From Madurella fahalii (taxonomy: Eukaryota > Ascomycota > Sordariomycetes > Sordariales), in assembly GCA_029876055.1 (NCBI GenBank), contig CM056876.1:2852001-2916000 (forward strand): DNA of 64,000 bases. The letters are read 5' to 3'. Positions within the stretch are counted from its first letter, which is position 1, and every line of letters starts with the position of its first letter. Under the pieces are notes generated by a model. That model did no database searches and was not told the origin of the DNA. It saw only the letters and a list, made by a program, of their open reading frames with translations. Position numbers and translations under genes: made by a program. Below, piece by piece: positions 54,317-64,000 of the stretch.

Positions 54317-57300
54317 CTAACTCTTGGCATCGATTAAATGCCATTTCAGATCGCGATAGACGATATCCCTATCGTCCCGTACCCGGTACCTGTAGATCAG
54401 CGCTGCCTCCTGAGCTTCCAAATCCTGTATTTCCTTGGAGGTTGCCTTATTCGCCTTTGCGGAAGAGAGAGCCAGCCGAGCATGAAGCAGTTCATAGATG
54501 GTCTGCGAGTCGGGATTATCGATAGGCAAGCACCAAACCGAGTCGACGATTGACACAATTTCCTCTTCTGTAACTTTCCATTCCCCCAAAATGTGTGCTG
54601 TCTCCGATAACCGTCCGTTGTCTTCGGTAACTGTCCATCTGTGGTTACACAGATTAGCGATTAGTTGCTGCCACAACTTTATCCGGCGATCCGCGCTCCG
54701 ATCCAGTGACTCAAAGACAAAATGTATGCAAAATCTCTGGGCCATCAGCGAATCGAGCCGAAGACGGTCCCAAGGATTATTGGGAAGGAGGAAGACGACG
54801 ATTCCCATGTAGCCTTCGATGAAGTGGTGGACGGGCCGCAGCACTTCGAGTGCCTCCAATGTCGATAGGCACTTTGTTGCCTCGATGATGTCTTCGATCA
54901 GAATAATGCAGCCCCACGAGTCGTTGAGTGTCTCAGCCATGCGGAAAATGGCATCTAAATTCTCAGTCCGGTCGGCGAGCCGGATCCGGTACAACGCCCG
55001 GTTCGTCATCCGCGAAGCAGACGCAACTGCGTCTCCCACGCACGACCCCTGAAGACTGACGATGATTCTTTTCCGAGGCCCCCCAGACCACCTGCGTCTT
55101 TTCATGAGTTTTAGAAGTTCCCGAAACTGGTGCATGGTCTCGCTTTCGATCTCCGGGTCTTCGGATTCGAAACTTGTAGTGGACTCGGATGGGAAGTTGA
55201 TATTGCGGACGAGCAGTTTCCGCCAAAAGTGATCGCGCAGGTGGAACCCATGAACAGCGTGTGGATTGCACATGGTATACCGACGGCGCTCGTGGTAATA
55301 CTCATGATCGGACAGAAACTCTTCGTCACCATGATCGTAAGACTCGGAGTAAGGATCGGAATCCGGGACACCGTATACTTCGCCCGCTTTACCGGTTTCG
55401 CCGCAGTAGAAACCTTGCGGGTCGTCAAGAATATCTTTTCTGCAAGTTGGGCGATTCTCCATCAGACGTTCACACATGGATCCGTCAATATAGTACTCCC
55501 CGCTAATCTACGTGCGTTGAAGTTAGCGGAGTCTGGGGGAAGAAAGGTGCAAGTAAGATTCCAATAAATCAAGTCCACATTCCTGGTCACAAAGATGACT
55601 GGTTTGAAGCCAGGCTTACCTCACCGAGTTCACCCGCATATGTGACAAGCTGCGGCCACCGTAAGCTGGAGAACTTGAGCCCTCGATTGTAAAGGTACTC
55701 GTCATCGCAGTCCCGCTCAAAGAACTTTGGGATGATGGGAAGATCGGCCAAGATTCCTCCCTCAAGTTCGAATACGGAGCGCTGAATTCGAAGAGTGGAT
55801 GAATCGCGTTCATCGTGCATTGTTGCTACTGGAATCTCGAGAACTTCCTGGGGTTCTGGATCGGCCATCCACACGAGCCGAGGGAAGCCCGCTTGTATAT
55901 ACGCGCGGAAGTCGTCATCCCCGTCGGGACGTTTTTCGATGATGAGCTCGCCCGGCCTCTGTTTCCGAATGGAGGATCAGTTATTTGGCTTAGAGAATCT
56001 GCTGGAGAGGAGGGATATTGGGAGCTCACGAAGATGAGTGGAAAAAGTTTCCAAGGGACAGAAGCAACTGTCGAGGCGCCTACGCAGTCCGACACACGGC
56101 GGTAATCTTCTGCCATCAAATCTTGAACAAACAGCAGCAGGTTTTCTGCTACGGAGAAGGATTCTGTGGACGGGCGGATGCACAGGCTCTCCGTGAGCTC
56201 GTCCCTATTATAGTAGAACCAGTCGTAAGGCGGTTGGAGCACCATTCCGGGTGTGAAGCGTGGTATATCTATTTTCAGATCCCTGGAGTTCAGCTCGTCA
56301 CACAACGCCTGAGATACGGGTTGGATTGACGTATTCAAAGGCTCGACCTTTCGCTCGCCGTGTGTGTCGTGGCAGCAAGTGTAATCTTTGATGATAAGCC
56401 ACCACAGATTCGTGTTTTGGTCGAGATACGAGTCGAGGTTGTGCAAGGGACGTCTGCCGGAGAGATGCAGCGCTGCAGGAGCTCTCAGACGGCTCTGTGT
56501 CGACGACTAGCCACTGGTGTTCCGCGCCCGCCCCGGAGGCATAGCTCGGCTCGTCCAGGAAGATGACGCTTTGTTGCAAGTCACACGACACCCTGTACAA
56601 AATTTGACGGTAGGCTTCCAGGGGACAACCCAGAGAGCTGGCGGTTTGGGGGATCACCTCCCACTCAGCGTCCTCGGCGGGCCCGCTTGGGGATATAGTC
56701 CTGGCGCTCTGCAGCTGGGACAGCCGGAGGCTAGCAGCGTCGGCGACGGGATCCCGCCTCCCTATCCGGGCCTGTTCGATAACCTCGAGCTCGGATTCAT
56801 CGCAGATGGATTCCACCTCGACCTGAATGAAGCGTCGCTGTCGTGGTGGGACCGTCAGGTCCGACGTCAGATCTTCGAGATCATCAATGAAGTCTTTGAG
56901 GTGTACCACTAGCTCCGCGAATTTGTCCTTGTCGGCGATGGCCCACTGGACTGCCGCCTGGACGGCGGGCCGCTTTACAGGAGGGGCACGGAATCGCCGG
57001 GCTAGTGAGTCGAGCGCGCCAGACATGACGGACATGCTTGCGTTGGGCTCCCTCCTTGACAGCCCATATCGTCTAGACAGCGCCCGGTGGTCTTGTAAGA
57101 GGGCAGCAATACGCAGCAGAGTCTCGGAAACGGCAGAACGGACGTCATCACTCCATTCTAGCGGCAATCCACCCGAGTCGTTAGCATCGGTGAAACCGCA
57201 GGCGCGTCCCCATGCCGAGAGTCGTAGGTGTTGATTGTTGTACTTTGTCTCCAGGATGAGGTAGTCTCGCCGAGGTAGCGACCGCTGCGCACAAGGTGGA

Positions 57301-57370
57301 AGCAGTCGATGCACGTCGAAAAGAGGCCGGCCAAGCCAACGACACCAACAACGTGACCAGCTGGCTCCAT
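54317..57370 (-). CDS. HeLo-domain protein with DUF7025-like and degenerate AAA module
   Basis: Read from 57370: exons 57370-56030, 55958-55620, 55507-54317, about 950 residues. The N-terminus MEPAGHVVGVVGLAGLFSTC continues into a HeLo domain (DYLILETKYNNQHLRLSAWG), the membrane-targeting death domain of HET-S and LopB type. A linker follows, then a segment resembling DUF7025 (RPGELIIEKRPDGDDDF, RGLKFSSLRWPQLVTYAG) and an AAA-like core. The AAA part lacks key motifs: the Walker A position reads LQGSCVGDAV and Walker B reads CIILIEDII. Two frame breaks interrupt it: one near 57268-57275 inside the HeLo domain, one near 56461-56490. A 37-base GT-AG intron could explain the second, but that is very short. 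It converges with the HET gene. Confidence 0.65.
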
Positions 57371-58172
57371 GGCGCGTGTTTGCTGCGCTATATTGAGATG
57401 GCTTTGGCCATGCGCGAGCAGCTCAGCTCTTTTTTGACCTGGCTAGGCAAGGTCCCAAGGCCGCCGTCTCGCACAGCCACTGCCCCCCCGACGATAGGCA
57501 GAATGCAGGGCATCTTCAAATCGCTGAACTAATCAATGGGAAGAGGTATGATGCCACTGGGGAGTGCATGGCCAACCAGGAACGATGTGGCGGGGAGACG
57601 TTGTTTCATGCCGCCTTCTCCCCGAGGGGTCGGCGATGTGTTTAGAAACAAGATGTGCATATAGAAAAAGAGTTCATTCTCTCGGTAAAGGAGTTGATCG
57701 TGTCGGCCATCTCTGTTCAAGGGTCGCCACCTTTCCGCATCCGGTAACCCTGCCATCCGAGCGGGCTCTCACCTCCTTTGCTGTGGAGCTTTGCGAGCCG
57801 GCGCAACGGCACTTAACACGGGCCGACGCGCTGGGCGTCTGAGGGTGGTCTCGTGTCGGGGTCCCGCAGCGGGTGCCCGTGATTACGGGGTTCCAGATTT
57901 TTTTTTTTCTGCCTTGACCTCCCCCACGGATGGTGGGGTTCGAGGTGGTCGAAGCCTTTTTGTCCATTTCTTTGCTCTCTGTATTTAGCGCCCGTTCCTC
58001 GGTTTCTCTGAGGTTTTTATACCTTAGTTCTTCTCCTATAGGTTGTGTTACTGCACGGCGATTCGGATACATACCGCTCGCGACTTGTGGGTGTCTTGCA
58101 CCGACCTCAGAACCCCCGCCAAGCACATACTGTATCCCGCTGTACCACAAAACACCCCACCAAGCCATCAAG
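57371..58172. other. Divergent intergenic region
   Basis: About 800 bases between the HeLo gene and the phosphoribosyltransferase gene. The latter's frame is open upstream to 57930, but without family signal. A T10 run lies at about 57899-57908. Confidence 0.45.
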
Positions 58173-58952
58173 ATGGTCGAGAAACTCTACGTCACCTATA
58201 ATGATGTGAGCCGCTCTCCCGAGCTGACCAATCTCTTCGGAGGGTTAGCAAATTCGCATCTCCAACTAACCCCGCACGATCAAATTAAACAGGTACACAA
58301 GCTGTGCCAGGAGGCGGCCCCCCGGATCCTGGCCGACTTCAAGCCGCAGCTCATGATCGCCATTGGCGGCGGCGGCTACGTGCCGGCGCGCATCTTGCGG
58401 TCCTTCCTCAAGCAGCCCGGCAGCACCAACATCCCGATCCAGGCCATCGGCCTGTCGCTGTACGAGACGCTGCCCAACTCGACCGACCACGCGGTCGAGG
58501 AGGCGCGGACCAAGGTTACGCGCACGCAGTGGCTGGACCTGACGTCGCTAGGCGAGATGGAGAACCTGGTGGGCAAGCGCGTGCTGATCGTCGACGAGGT
58601 CGACGACACGCGCACCACGCTCGAGTACGCCGTCAAGGAGCTGCAGAAGGACGTCGAGCAGGCGCGGGAGCGGCTCGGCAGCAACGAGAAAACTGAGTTT
58701 GGCATCTTTGTGCTGCATGTGCGTCTACACCGCCCCCACCCTTTCCCCATCGTTTTCACTTTTTTCTGACACGGCGGAATGCAGAACAAGGACAAGCAGA
58801 AGAAGGGCATTCTGCCCCAGGATATCATCAACGGCAGGTACCTGGCTGCCCGGACGGTGGGCGACGAGTGGATCTGCTACCCCTGGGAGGCGATCGACAT
58901 TGACGAACACGACAAGAACGCTGCCGAGGCCAAGGCTAAGAAGGGGCTCTGA
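58173..58952 (+). CDS. Purine (hypoxanthine/xanthine) phosphoribosyltransferase
   Basis: Exons 58173-58205, 58293-58718 and 58785-58952 encode 208 residues. It transfers phosphoribose from PRPP to a purine base in the salvage pathway, in the cytosol. The N-terminus MVEKLYVTYNDVHKLC is typical of the fungal Hpt1/Xpt1 group. The PRPP loop is VLIVDEVDDTRTTL and the hood residues IGGGGYVPARIL are present. The late WICYPWEAI is also a family mark. The first intron (87 bases) has no stop and keeps the frame, so a retained form would carry 29 extra residues between NDV and VHK. Hypoxanthine and xanthine specificity cannot be told apart by eye. Confidence 0.92.
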
Positions 58953-59412
58953 GCGGTGAAACAGTTGGAAAAGGGGAGATGGGAAAGAGGAAAACCAGTT
59001 ACATTGCATACGCCGTCCCCATCAAGCCGTGAATGAGGGCGAGCGGGAGCTCGGCATCAGCTGGGCGTTTACAGGCAATACTCCCGTTGTAGATTCGGCG
59101 CTCTACCGGGCAAGTCAGGTAATCGGAGGCCTTGCTGTAGAGAGTAGAAGGAGTGCTCGGAGTTACGCGGAGGCGTATTTAACGGTTGCCAGCCGGTAGC
59201 TGTGAAGAGCCGGGGCTGTCATGATCTCAGGAACATATATAACGGCACGGCTCGCGTTGATTTGCTAGCGCATTCCCACTCAAACCAGCCAGACCCGTCG
59301 AACAAGGGCATGCTTGCAGAGCGATGAAGGTGTATTTACCGTAAAGCCTCCAGGTCTATAAAAAACACCACGCTGAAAGCCGGATGATTATATCGTACAC
59401 TTGGACGACACC
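58953..59412. other. Spacer between convergent genes
   Basis: About 460 bases, 3' regions only, nothing else recognised. Confidence 0.45.
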
Positions 59413-60528
59413 TCACCCCCCAGCCGTCCCCTCCCTCCTATGCTTTTCCTTTAACCTCTTCTCTTGCTTCATAAACTCTCTGATCCCCACCGGCACATTT
59501 TTATACAGCTCCTCGTCCCAGAAATCCTTTGTAATCCTTCTATCTCCACTGGCAGCATCGGAGGGAACCCAGTTCCCCACCGAGCCGCCCCCGTCATCAT
59601 CCATGCTCACCGCGCCTCTATCCTCGCCGCGCTCATGCAAGCCCATCTCGCCCACCGTCCCGTCCCCGGCGGTCATGCTCTCCCCCGTGACCTGGACCTC
59701 GCCGCCCGCCTCGCGCGCCCGGAGCCGCCTCTCGGCCTCGGCGTTCCTGTCGGCCCAGTCCTCCAGCTCGTCGCGGTACCGGTCCCACACGCAGTTGACG
59801 CACCCGCTCATGCAGCAGTTGTCGGGCTCCTCGGGCTTGGGCGGGACGAGCACCCCGGCGACGAGCCGGCTCTCGGAGCGGATGCGCGCGAGGCGCTCGG
59901 CACGCTCGGCCGGGCCAGCTAAGCTGGAGCCGAAGACGACGCGGGCGCGGGCCTGTACGTCGTTAGATGGTGCGTCTTCTTGGGATGTGGGCTCGGAGGG
60001 ACCGGGGGAGGGTGATAATGAAGAGGAGGAGGAAGAGGAGGAGGAGGAGGAGGAGGGGAGGACCGACTTGGCCTTGGTGGTGGTTGTGGTTGTGTCGTCC
60101 TTGGCGGCTGCTTTCGGTTTGCGGGTGCGGCGCGGGGTGGATCTGGTGGCGGCTGCGGGCTTTTTCTCTCCTGCTGGTGCGTCCGCCGCTGCTGCGGGCT
60201 TGGAAGCCTTCTCCTCCGCCGCGGGTTTGGAGGCCTTCTCTTGCGCCGGCGCAGACTTGGCCGTCTCCTCGGCCGCGGCCTTTGCGGGGTGTTCCTGCGA
60301 CGTTACCGGGGGGATTTCGGGCTTCTCCTGCGGAATCGGCTGAGGACTGCGGAGGATGCTCTCGTAGAAGGGGCCGATCGGGTGCGCCTGCTCTTTGGAC
60401 GGCTCAATGGGCGACGGCGGGGTGTTGTCCTTGGTGGGCAGCGTGGCAAAGGCGCGCCGCGGCTGCTGGGCCCCAAAGGACCGGTACACGGCGCGCGCCG
60501 GCAGCGCATTCAAGACACTCCTCCGCAT
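59413..60528 (-). CDS. Mitochondrial oxidoreductase-like domain protein
   Basis: Intronless, 371 residues. The N-terminus MRRSVLNALPARAVYRSFGAQQPRRAFATL is Arg-rich without acids, a likely mitochondrial presequence. A long Ala/Lys/Glu/Pro and poly-Ser low-complexity stretch follows (about 70-190, including a run of twelve Ser). The core is the oxidoreductase-like motif PPKPEEPDNCCMSGCVNC with VWDRYRDELEDW, four cysteines that may bind metal. The acidic tail ends DEELYKNVPVGIREFMKQEKRLKEK, another conserved piece. The molecular role of the family is poorly known. It is divergent to the kinetochore gene. Confidence 0.85.
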   Translation of the reverse strand: MRRSVLNALPARAVYRSFGAQQPRRAFATLPTKDNTPPSPIEPSKEQAHPIGPFYESILRSPQPIPQEKPEIPPVTSQEHPAKAAAEETAKSAPAQEKASKPAAEEKASKPAAAADAPAGEKKPAAATRSTPRRTRKPKAAAKDDTTTTTTKAKSVLPSSSSSSSSSSSSLSPSPGPSEPTSQEDAPSNDVQARARVVFGSSLAGPAERAERLARIRSESRLVAGVLVPPKPEEPDNCCMSGCVNCVWDRYRDELEDWADRNAEAERRLRAREAGGEVQVTGESMTAGDGTVGEMGLHERGEDRGAVSMDDDGGGSVGNWVPSDAASGDRRITKDFWDEELYKNVPVGIREFMKQEKRLKEKHRREGTAGG

Positions 60529-61157
60529 TGTTTTCTTTTCCGGGTGATGTGTGCTTTTGGTGTGGGTAAAGCGGCTGCGGCGGCAGCTGCAGGCGACACG
60601 TTATTGGGATGTCATTAATCGGCGATGAGCCCTGAGCAAGATTTCGTGCTTCGGGTCTGTTATCGGACGGGAATTGCAATTGACAATTTTTGGGCCTGGG
60701 CAGGGGTCCGCCGGTGCATTTCCAAGACTTGCCGAGGGCCAACGTCATTGGGAGCATGAGCCACATCAGAGCTGCTGTGCAAACCGAACTTATGACCGCT
60801 CACGTGATAAGTCACGCGCAGCAATTGATACGCAACATAGCATCTGTGGGATATCAGAGAGGGAGTATTACGGTCAACTCAGATTTTGAATTTCTTGGAT
60901 TAGGCTGCCTACACTGGCGTTGGTTGCTGTTGATCCAGCTAGAATAACGGTCGATGTGCAGGGGTTTGTGCCGTTGCTTGGTCCCTCGACTTGACTCTGC
61001 GAAGCCGTTGTAATCGCAGCTTCCAAACAAAACATTGCTCCCCGCCTCAGACAGAACAGCGAAACCAAACACCGCACTCGACGCGTCCTTGACGGGCATT
61101 TCGCGCCAAAGCTCGATGCGACCATGGTGATATAAGCAGGACCTCAATTCCGCCGCG
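60529..61157. promoter_or_regulatory. Divergent promoter region with CACGTG element
   Basis: About 630 bases between two divergent genes. GCTCACGTGATAAG near 60798 contains the CACGTG core also seen at 35540. No gene is supported. Confidence 0.35.
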
Positions 61158-63378
61158 ATGGAAGCCTCGGCGCCCAAAAGACGGAGGACGTCACCTCGGA
61201 CCGCCATTCCCATCCAGCCCGATCAAGCCTCAGCTACACCAGGAGATGCGCCGCCACCGCGCAGTTCCGCCTCACCGAGTCGGCCGTCCTTTGCGTCGCC
61301 AACAAGAGCGAGCCTAGGACGGTTCAACCCCGAGATCCTGAGACGACGCGAAAGCCAGACCAGGAGATTGCGGTCGTCTCCCGATGCGCCTCTGTCCGCA
61401 TCGCGCGCGACAACTCCCGATAGTGCCGGAAGCTTGGCCAGGGCGTTGAGGACCCGACTCGAGCTGCGCTCTGCAGCTAAGGACAGTAGCGCGCAGCCGG
61501 CCTCGGAAGGAGATAGCATTCTGCGATCCCCCGCGCGAAAGCTAGGCACGGCCCGTGTGGCAACAAGACCGCCTCCCCCCGATGATGACCAGGATATAAC
61601 GAACCCCTTTATCGGCCGCGGGCTACGACGATCGGATCTTGGTGTGCTGCCAACGGTGGTCGTCCCTGAGCCGGAGCTCCCGCCGACTCCGGAGCACCCC
61701 GACCCGGTTGTCAGCACTCCTCCATCTGGCATACACAACACGCCCTCTAGGCGACCGAGGCGGAACAAGGCGTTGGCAGAGAATATTACGAGCTCCTCGC
61801 CACTCAAACAGCCGCCGTTGCGACCTCCAGGGCTACCACAAAAAGGCGTCCAGCCAGCATCCAACCTCCCGCCCGACACAGCCGAGGAAGTCGCCCGCCC
61901 AACACCAACCACAGCCGAGCTACGCGGCCTCAAGCCCATCGACCCGGACGCGGACAAGAAGAAGTTACGCGACTCTCTCCTCGCCGAGGTCGAGCGACTA
62001 GAACGCGACCTGGACATCGCAAGCAAGGAAAACGAACGCATCCGCCAAGCGCACCTCGCCAAACGGGACCCCTCCCCTCCGGCTAACAAGCACGAGCTCC
62101 TCAACGTCCTCTGCCGGCATGTGCTCCCGCCCGAGGAACTAAACCCGGACCCGGAGCCGGCGACAGACTGGCTCGCCTCCGCCCTCAACCCCATCGCCTT
62201 CCTCCCCTTCAGCAAACCAGGCCAGCCACCACCCACGCTGAATGCCCCGCAACCGTCCAAAGATAACAACAACAACAACGACCCGCCACCACCAATCTCC
62301 TCCCACCACCCCCTCCCCATGACCGCCTCCGAAAGCCTCCCCTACCTCCGCGTCTTCACCCCGCTGACCTTCACCTCCTCCGTCTCCCCGCTCCCCCGGA
62401 CCGCCGCCACTGACCCGCTCCTGCAGCACCACTCCATCACAGCGACCTCGGCCCCGCCGGGCCTCTTCGCGGCGCGCGTCGAGATGACAGTCGACACGGG
62501 GACGCTGCGCATCGCCGAGCTGTCGCTGCCCGGGCTCGACCCCAACGCCCGCGCCGAGCTCGGCCCCTTCGTGCGGCAGCTCGTCAGCAAGCCCGCCGCC
62601 CCCGCCCCGCACCACGAGGACCAGCCGCCGCGCGGCGTCCTGTCGCACAACGTCAGCGTCCTGTGCTGGGCCATGGGCGAGTGGCTGCGCGTGGCGCTGC
62701 AGCGGGCCAAGGTGTGGGGTGTGTTGGAGCGGGAGCTGCGGGAGAAGGAGGGGCTGGCGGGGATGGTGGCCAGGTTGAGGGAGCGGAAGGGGAGGGTAGG
62801 GCGGAGCGGGTGGGGGACGGGGAAGAGGAAGAGGAAGAGGAAACGCGGGGAGGGAAATGGGGATGGGGGCTATGAGGATGCGGATGCGGATGCGGATGCG
62901 GATGCGGATGCGGATGCGGATGCGGATGCGGATGCGGATGCGGATGCGGATGCAGATAGGGATGGGGAGGAACAGGAAGAGGAGGAGGAGGAGGATCGCG
63001 AGGAGGAGGTGAGATATGAGGCGGCGGATTTGCTGCCCTTTATGGGGCGTATCACGATGGATTTTGAGATCCCGGTGTTGGATGGCGGGAATGAGCGGTC
63101 CACGCTGAGGGTGCAGTGGCGGATCAGGTTTGACTGGACGGGCGAGGCGAGGAGCGAGATTGGGGTGTTGGTGGGGCTGCCGGGGAAGTGTGAGTTGGCT
63201 CTTGTTTTCCTCGCTGATATGGATGTTGCTAACGTGTCTGCCAGGGCATAAATGTGATGAGAGAGGTCAGTTGTCTGGTATTTCTGGGCTGTTTGACGAA
63301 CTCATCCAGGCGGGCGAGGATCCGCTCGATGCTGTCAGGACGGTAGTATGTTTACTTGCCGGGGAACAGAGGGTATGA
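61158..63378 (+). CDS. Kinetochore protein, CENP-O/Mcm21-like
   Basis: Exons 61158-63189 and 63245-63378 encode 721 residues. The first 270 residues are basic, Ser/Pro-rich and disordered. A coiled coil follows (KKLRDSLLAEVERLERDLDI), then a segment with LPYLRVFTPLTF and RVEMTVDTGTLRIAELSLPG, fitting the RWD-type core of CENP-O. The last exon reads WHKCDERGQLSGISGLFDEL and AVRTVVCLLAGEQ, the family's end. CENP-O/Mcm21 is part of the inner kinetochore COMA/CCAN complex. An unusual Ala-Asp repeat encoded by a hexanucleotide array plus a poly-Glu run (62876-63005) interrupts the core. The Trp codon is split at the 55-base intron. Confidence 0.7.
62876..62955 (+). repeat. Coding hexanucleotide array (GATGCG)n
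   Basis: About 13 near-perfect copies of a six-base unit in frame, translated as alternating Asp-Ala. It is followed by a GAG/GAA-rich stretch coding for poly-Glu. It lies inside the CENP-O-like gene. Confidence 0.9.
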
Positions 63379-63738
63379 CCCAGGCTTACCATGGGCGGCG
63401 TGTCGGGGGTTTTGTTGGGTCAAATGTCTGAATTCGAGATATCCCACGCATACGGAATAAGAAACGCACAACGCATGTTGCTTGTTAGCAAGGCGCGGTG
63501 GCAATCCTCGTGGCTGCACACGTTACCCTGGGCAGACCTGCACTTCAGCGTAACTCCTGCCCGCCACTCCTACCCAATTCGCCGGCACTTCTAGTCGCCA
63601 GATACCCTCAGAGGATCGGACATGATCCAAGCAAACCGGCAGAGCGCATTATTGAAGTTGTACAAGTAAAGAATTGTGGCCATGTACATTGCTCGTCACG
63701 GGCCTGAACATTAGGAATTTGCCCACAAGCCCCCGGCT
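63379..63738. other. Spacer between convergent genes
   Basis: 360 bases, 3' ends of the kinetochore and DPM3 genes, no other feature supported. Confidence 0.45.
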
Positions 63739-64000
63739 TTAGTCGACATCGACGCCCTTTGCCCTCAGGTCCGCCTTGGCCATTTTGATTTCCTCCATCA
63801 GCTCGGCGTACGCATCGGGTGTGTCGCGGAATGTGAGCATGCCCCAGCCGAGACGGAAGAGCAGCCAGGCGCCGAACGAGACGAGGAACCAAAAGGGGAG
63901 CTGGGTTTTACCGTTGTCAGTTGGATCGGAGCTTGGCTGCGACAGGGGAGAAGATGGATGGAGCATACCACGGGGACAATGTCTTGTTGGATCACGGCCG
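63739..64000 (-). CDS. DPM3: Dolichol-phosphate mannosyltransferase subunit 3, partial
   Basis: Only the 3' part lies in the window: exon 63900-63739 and the end of the previous exon, 64000-63969, joined in frame over a 66-base intron. The visible residues give a hydrophobic helix (LPFWFLVSFGAWLLFRLGWG), then TFRDTPDAYAELMEEIKMAKADL, the family's C-terminal helix, and a stop at 63739. DPM3 anchors the catalytic Dpm1 subunit in the ER membrane for mannosyl donor synthesis. The start lies right of the window edge. Confidence 0.88.
   Translation of the reverse strand, partial: GRDPTRHCPRGMLHPSSPLSQPSSDPTDNGKTQLPFWFLVSFGAWLLFRLGWGMLTFRDTPDAYAELMEEIKMAKADLRAKGVDVD

Noticed and set aside
57930..58172. 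N-terminal extension of the phosphoribosyltransferase
   Set aside because: The frame is open, but the conserved N-terminus begins at 58173 and the upstream residues fit no family.
62876..62955. Direct repeats suggestive of a CRISPR array
   Set aside because: Units are six bases without spacers, inside a eukaryotic coding sequence.

Overview
This window looks like chromosomal DNA of a filamentous ascomycete (Pezizomycotina, probably Sordariomycetes). The evidence is short GT-AG introns of about 50-125 bases with CTAAC/CTGAC branch sites, Zn2Cys6 and bZIP regulators, HET and HeLo incompatibility genes, PLAC8 and F-box genes, and transposon relics whose premature stops all fit C:G-to-T:A changes, as repeat-induced point mutation (RIP) would cause. 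No rRNA, tRNA or CRISPR was found. The exact species is not claimed.

Layout. (1) 0.2-20 kb is mostly ordinary gene-bearing DNA: fumarylacetoacetase, a Zn2Cys6 activator with a 17-base exon, an F-box protein built from two copies of one module, a small secreted SH3-like protein, a PLAC8 protein, an unknown 530-residue protein, a large secreted protein and an unknown basic/acidic protein. One degraded LINE tail lies at 6.8-7.6 kb. (2) 20.3-25.3 kb is gene-poor and holds a second LINE tail with a solo LTR nested in it, plus a solo LTR of another family. (3) 25.3-27 kb carries a secreted-type amidohydrolase. (4) 27-46.5 kb is an accessory, AT-rich island: a frameshifted SUR7-like gene, an orphan NO VEIN-type C-terminal domain, Crypton-like and pogo/Fot1 relics, a ferroportin pseudogene broken by two LTRs, a bZIP factor, a chromate transporter, a DUF1259 pseudogene, a decayed GC-rich patch and a cytochrome b561. 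(5) 46.6-57.4 kb mixes an orphan receiver-like protein, a glycosyltransferase-like protein, a cyclic phosphodiesterase, a HET gene and a HeLo gene with a degenerate AAA module. (6) 58-64 kb returns to core genes: purine phosphoribosyltransferase, a mitochondrial oxidoreductase-like protein, a CENP-O/Mcm21-like kinetochore protein and the 3' part of DPM3.

How genes may work together. The most suggestive neighbourhood is 34-46 kb, where a dead iron exporter, a bZIP factor sharing its promoter, a chromate transporter, a dead DUF1259 gene and a b561 reductase sit together. This could be a decaying metal-handling island. The second is 51.7-57.4 kb, where a HET gene and a HeLo-pseudoAAA gene, both of self/non-self recognition type, converge. 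Five genes in the accessory part carry one- or two-base frame breaks, six breaks in all, inside otherwise conserved domains. Either these genes are decaying or the assembly has small indels there.
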